Shown: positions 6,570-8,148 of the stretch, piece after piece
Layout of the letters: each line of letters opens with the position of its first letter
Numbering within the stretch: the stretch's first letter is position 1
NCBI GenBank assembly: GCA_903891755.1
Contig: CAITFY010000002.1
Coordinates: 1-8,148, forward strand
Direction: 5' to 3'
Origin: an uncultured Actinomycetes bacterium
GTDB lineage: Bacteria; Actinomycetota; Actinomycetes; Nanopelagicales; Nanopelagicaceae
DNA length: 8,148 nt
Notes under the pieces: model-generated
What the model was told of the DNA's origin: nothing
The model's database searches: none
Seen by the model: the letters and a program-made list of their open reading frames with translations, nothing else
Made by a program: the position numbers and the translations under genes

Positions 6570-7220
6570 ATGTACATTCCGCCGATTAATCGTCTTGAGG
6601 ATTGGGATGAGATCGAAAGATTCGTTGCCTCAATTCGTTCCGCAGATTTGGTGACCATAGATCCCTCAGGCCTTCCAATGGCCACACTCATGCCACTGGT
6701 TTGGAAAGGGTTAAATCCCGAGAGCGGTTCTTATGGAAAATTAGTAATGCATATGGCACGCGGAAACCAGCAGTGGAGAAATATTTCAGAAGGCACTCAA
6801 GGTTTAGCGATTGTCCATGGTGCTCAGGCTTACATCTCTCCTAGCAATTACAGCAATAAATTTACGGACCACAAAGTTGTGCCAACTTGGAACTATCAAT
6901 CCGTGCACCTCAGCGGACGCGTAGAGATTTCAGAGGATGTAGAACTACTTCGCGAAATAGTCTCCGAACTCTCAAACCTTCACGAGTCCAACAGGTCTGA
7001 ACCATGGGATGTTGCTGATTCAGATCCCCATTACTTCGAACTTCAACTTAAGGGAATCATTGCGGTGACCTTGCACATTGATAAGGTCGAGGCGAAGTAC
7101 AAGCTAAGCCAAAATAAGAGCTACGAAGAGCGGCAGCGAATCGTTGAAGACCTCTATCAATCAGGAATTATTGGTGAAGAGGAAATCGCCTCAAAGATGC
7201 AGCAAGGTCTTGAAGGTTAG
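6570..7220 (+). CDS. PaiB-like FMN-binding negative transcriptional regulator family protein
   Basis: The 216-residue protein matches the PaiB family from end to end: MYIPP at the start, DLVTIDPSGLPMATLMPLVW (26-45), the flavin-site motif HMARGNQQW (61-69), AYISPSNY (87-94), VVPTWNYQSVHLSG (103-116), HES...PW (138-146) and a C-terminal AKYKLSQNKSYEERQRIVEDL (175-195). The fold is a split-barrel flavin-binding domain. PaiB of Bacillus subtilis was named as a repressor of sporulation and protease genes, but many members are better viewed as flavin- or heme-binding oxidoreductases; no DNA-binding domain is visible, so a direct regulatory role is uncertain. Length is normal (about 200-215). It is monocistronic; its stop overlaps the stop of the convergent dehydrogenase gene by 4 bases. 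Confidence 0.9.
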   Translation: MYIPPINRLEDWDEIERFVASIRSADLVTIDPSGLPMATLMPLVWKGLNPESGSYGKLVMHMARGNQQWRNISEGTQGLAIVHGAQAYISPSNYSNKFTDHKVVPTWNYQSVHLSGRVEISEDVELLREIVSELSNLHESNRSEPWDVADSDPHYFELQLKGIIAVTLHIDKVEAKYKLSQNKSYEERQRIVEDLYQSGIIGEEEIASKMQQGLEG

Positions 7221-8122
7221 AGCTCAATAATATTTAGCGGCGGCAAGCCATCGGCTAACCGTTGCAATTGTGATTCGATAAAGCGTTTTCCACGCTTCTC
7301 AAAGGCCTGCGAATCACCACCCACATGCGGGGTAATTAAGACATTCTCTAGCTTCCAGAGCGGGTGATCTTGAGGCAGCGGCTCTGGGTCTGTGACATCA
7401 AGCGCTGCACTAATGCGACCAGTTGAAAGTTCGGCTACAAGTGCGTTGGTATCAACGACGCGTCCGCGCGCGACATTCACTAGTACAGCTCCATCTTTCA
7501 TGAGGGAGAGGCGACGAGCATCAATCAGATGTTCGCTCTCAGAATTAAGCGGCAAGATTAAGAAAACAATGTCAAAAGTTGGCAGCAGATCATCGAGATT
7601 GCTCATGCGCTGTGAGCCGTTACTTCCACTTCTAGATAATGTTGTTATCTCAACCTCATAGGGAGTGAGGTATGAAACTAGCGTTTGCCCAATTGAACCC
7701 GCCCCAATAATTCCAATACGACTATCGTTAAGTGAGCCCATCCTTTCGTGGCTCCACTCTCCGATCTCTTGTTTCCTTAGGAAGTGAGGAAAACCGCGGC
7801 GCATCGCAATCGCCATTCCAACGGCAAGCTCTGCAGTAGATGCATTGTGTACGCCTTGGGCATTGCAAAGAATCATGCCCTCTCGAATATAAGGAACCGC
7901 CGCTTCATATCCGGCATTTGGTACTTGCAAGATTTCTAGCTTTGGCATCGCCTTCACGGGGTCGAGAGTTTCGGTACCGGTCATATAGGGCTGAACAAAG
8001 AAAGTTACTTCAGAGAGATCGGAGGTGAGCAGCGGAGCATTAGCGGGGGAGAGTCGAGTAAAGCCTTCCGGGACTATTAAGTCGTCCCATTGGCTCCAGA
8101 CGATATGAGAATGAGGGCTCAT
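7217..8122 (-). CDS. D-isomer-specific 2-hydroxyacid dehydrogenase family protein
   Basis: From ATG 8122 the protein has 301 residues. The NAD-binding domain is inserted in the usual way: STAELAVGMAIAMRR (95-109) leads into RIGIIGAGSIGQTLVSYL (135-152) with the G-x-G-x-x-G loop (140-145). The catalytic triad can be placed: Arg219 in VNVARGRVVD (215-224), Glu247 in LDVTDPEPLP (241-250), and His266 in ITPHVGGDS (263-271). Members interconvert 2-oxoacids and D-2-hydroxyacids (glyoxylate/hydroxypyruvate, phosphoglycerate and others) in the cytoplasm; the substrate is unknown. It is a little shorter than the usual 310-330, mainly in the N-terminal domain. A GTG at 8125 directly before the ATG would add one residue; the ATG is preferred. 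The start overlaps a possible upstream stop (TGATG), so it may be the downstream gene of an operon continuing beyond the window. Confidence 0.92.
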   Translation of the reverse strand: MSPHSHIVWSQWDDLIVPEGFTRLSPANAPLLTSDLSEVTFFVQPYMTGTETLDPVKAMPKLEILQVPNAGYEAAVPYIREGMILCNAQGVHNASTAELAVGMAIAMRRGFPHFLRKQEIGEWSHERMGSLNDSRIGIIGAGSIGQTLVSYLTPYEVEITTLSRSGSNGSQRMSNLDDLLPTFDIVFLILPLNSESEHLIDARRLSLMKDGAVLVNVARGRVVDTNALVAELSTGRISAALDVTDPEPLPQDHPLWKLENVLITPHVGGDSQAFEKRGKRFIESQLQRLADGLPPLNIIEL

Positions 8123-8148
8123 CACTCTTCGCCGATATCTTCATTCCA
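8122..8148 (-). CDS. Possible C-terminal tail of an upstream minus-strand gene
   Basis: Read on the minus strand, the last bases give W-N-E-D-I-G-E-E and then TGA (8124-8122), which overlaps the dehydrogenase ATG by one base in TGATG. This is a common arrangement for translationally coupled actinobacterial genes, and an acidic C-terminus is plausible. Only eight codons are visible, so the gene cannot be identified and might not exist. Confidence 0.35.
   Translation of the reverse strand, partial: WNEDIGEE

Overview
The window looks like a compact, moderately low-GC actinobacterial chromosome segment. The protein families present (an SIMPL-domain protein, a YbaK-type deacylase, a PaiB-like flavin protein, a pirin), the very small intergenic gaps and the apparent leaderless promoters fit a streamlined freshwater actinobacterium, for example the acI/Nanopelagicales group. 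That placement is inferred from style and family content; no marker gene proves it. No RNA gene, CRISPR array, insertion sequence or phage gene was seen, and there is no stretch over 300 bases without a gene.

Layout. Positions 1-315 (+) hold the C-terminal third to half of a dienelactone-hydrolase-like protein. At 332-1405 (+) is a Gfo/Idh/MocA-type NAD(P) oxidoreductase with an unusual E-T-P in place of the usual E-K-P motif. At 1472-2230 (+) is a membrane-anchored SIMPL (DUF541) protein, which abuts the end of a three-gene minus-strand operon with no gap. That operon reads, in transcription order, a YbaK/EbsC-like aminoacyl-tRNA deacylase (4098-3592), a small lipoprotein (3588-3124) and a pirin (3127-2231). 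A 99-base divergent intergenic region separates it from a plus-strand secretion pair: a large secreted phosphoesterase of the AcpA/phospholipase C superfamily (4198-6048) and a small exported protein of unknown function (6055-6555). Next come a PaiB-like FMN-binding protein (6570-7220, +) and a convergent D-2-hydroxyacid dehydrogenase (8122-7217, -). A possible tail of another minus-strand gene lies at the right edge.

How they work together. Most of the window is a mixture of metabolic and housekeeping genes without one shared pathway. The one clear functional pairing is the exported phosphoesterase with its small exported partner, probably for scavenging organic phosphate outside the membrane. 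The most interesting points are a TANNNT hexamer exactly 6 bases before four ATG codons (leaderless initiation), a long extra region rich in G/T/V inside the phosphoesterase, and the deacylase-lipoprotein-pirin operon. I found no convincing evidence of a wholly new biological system.
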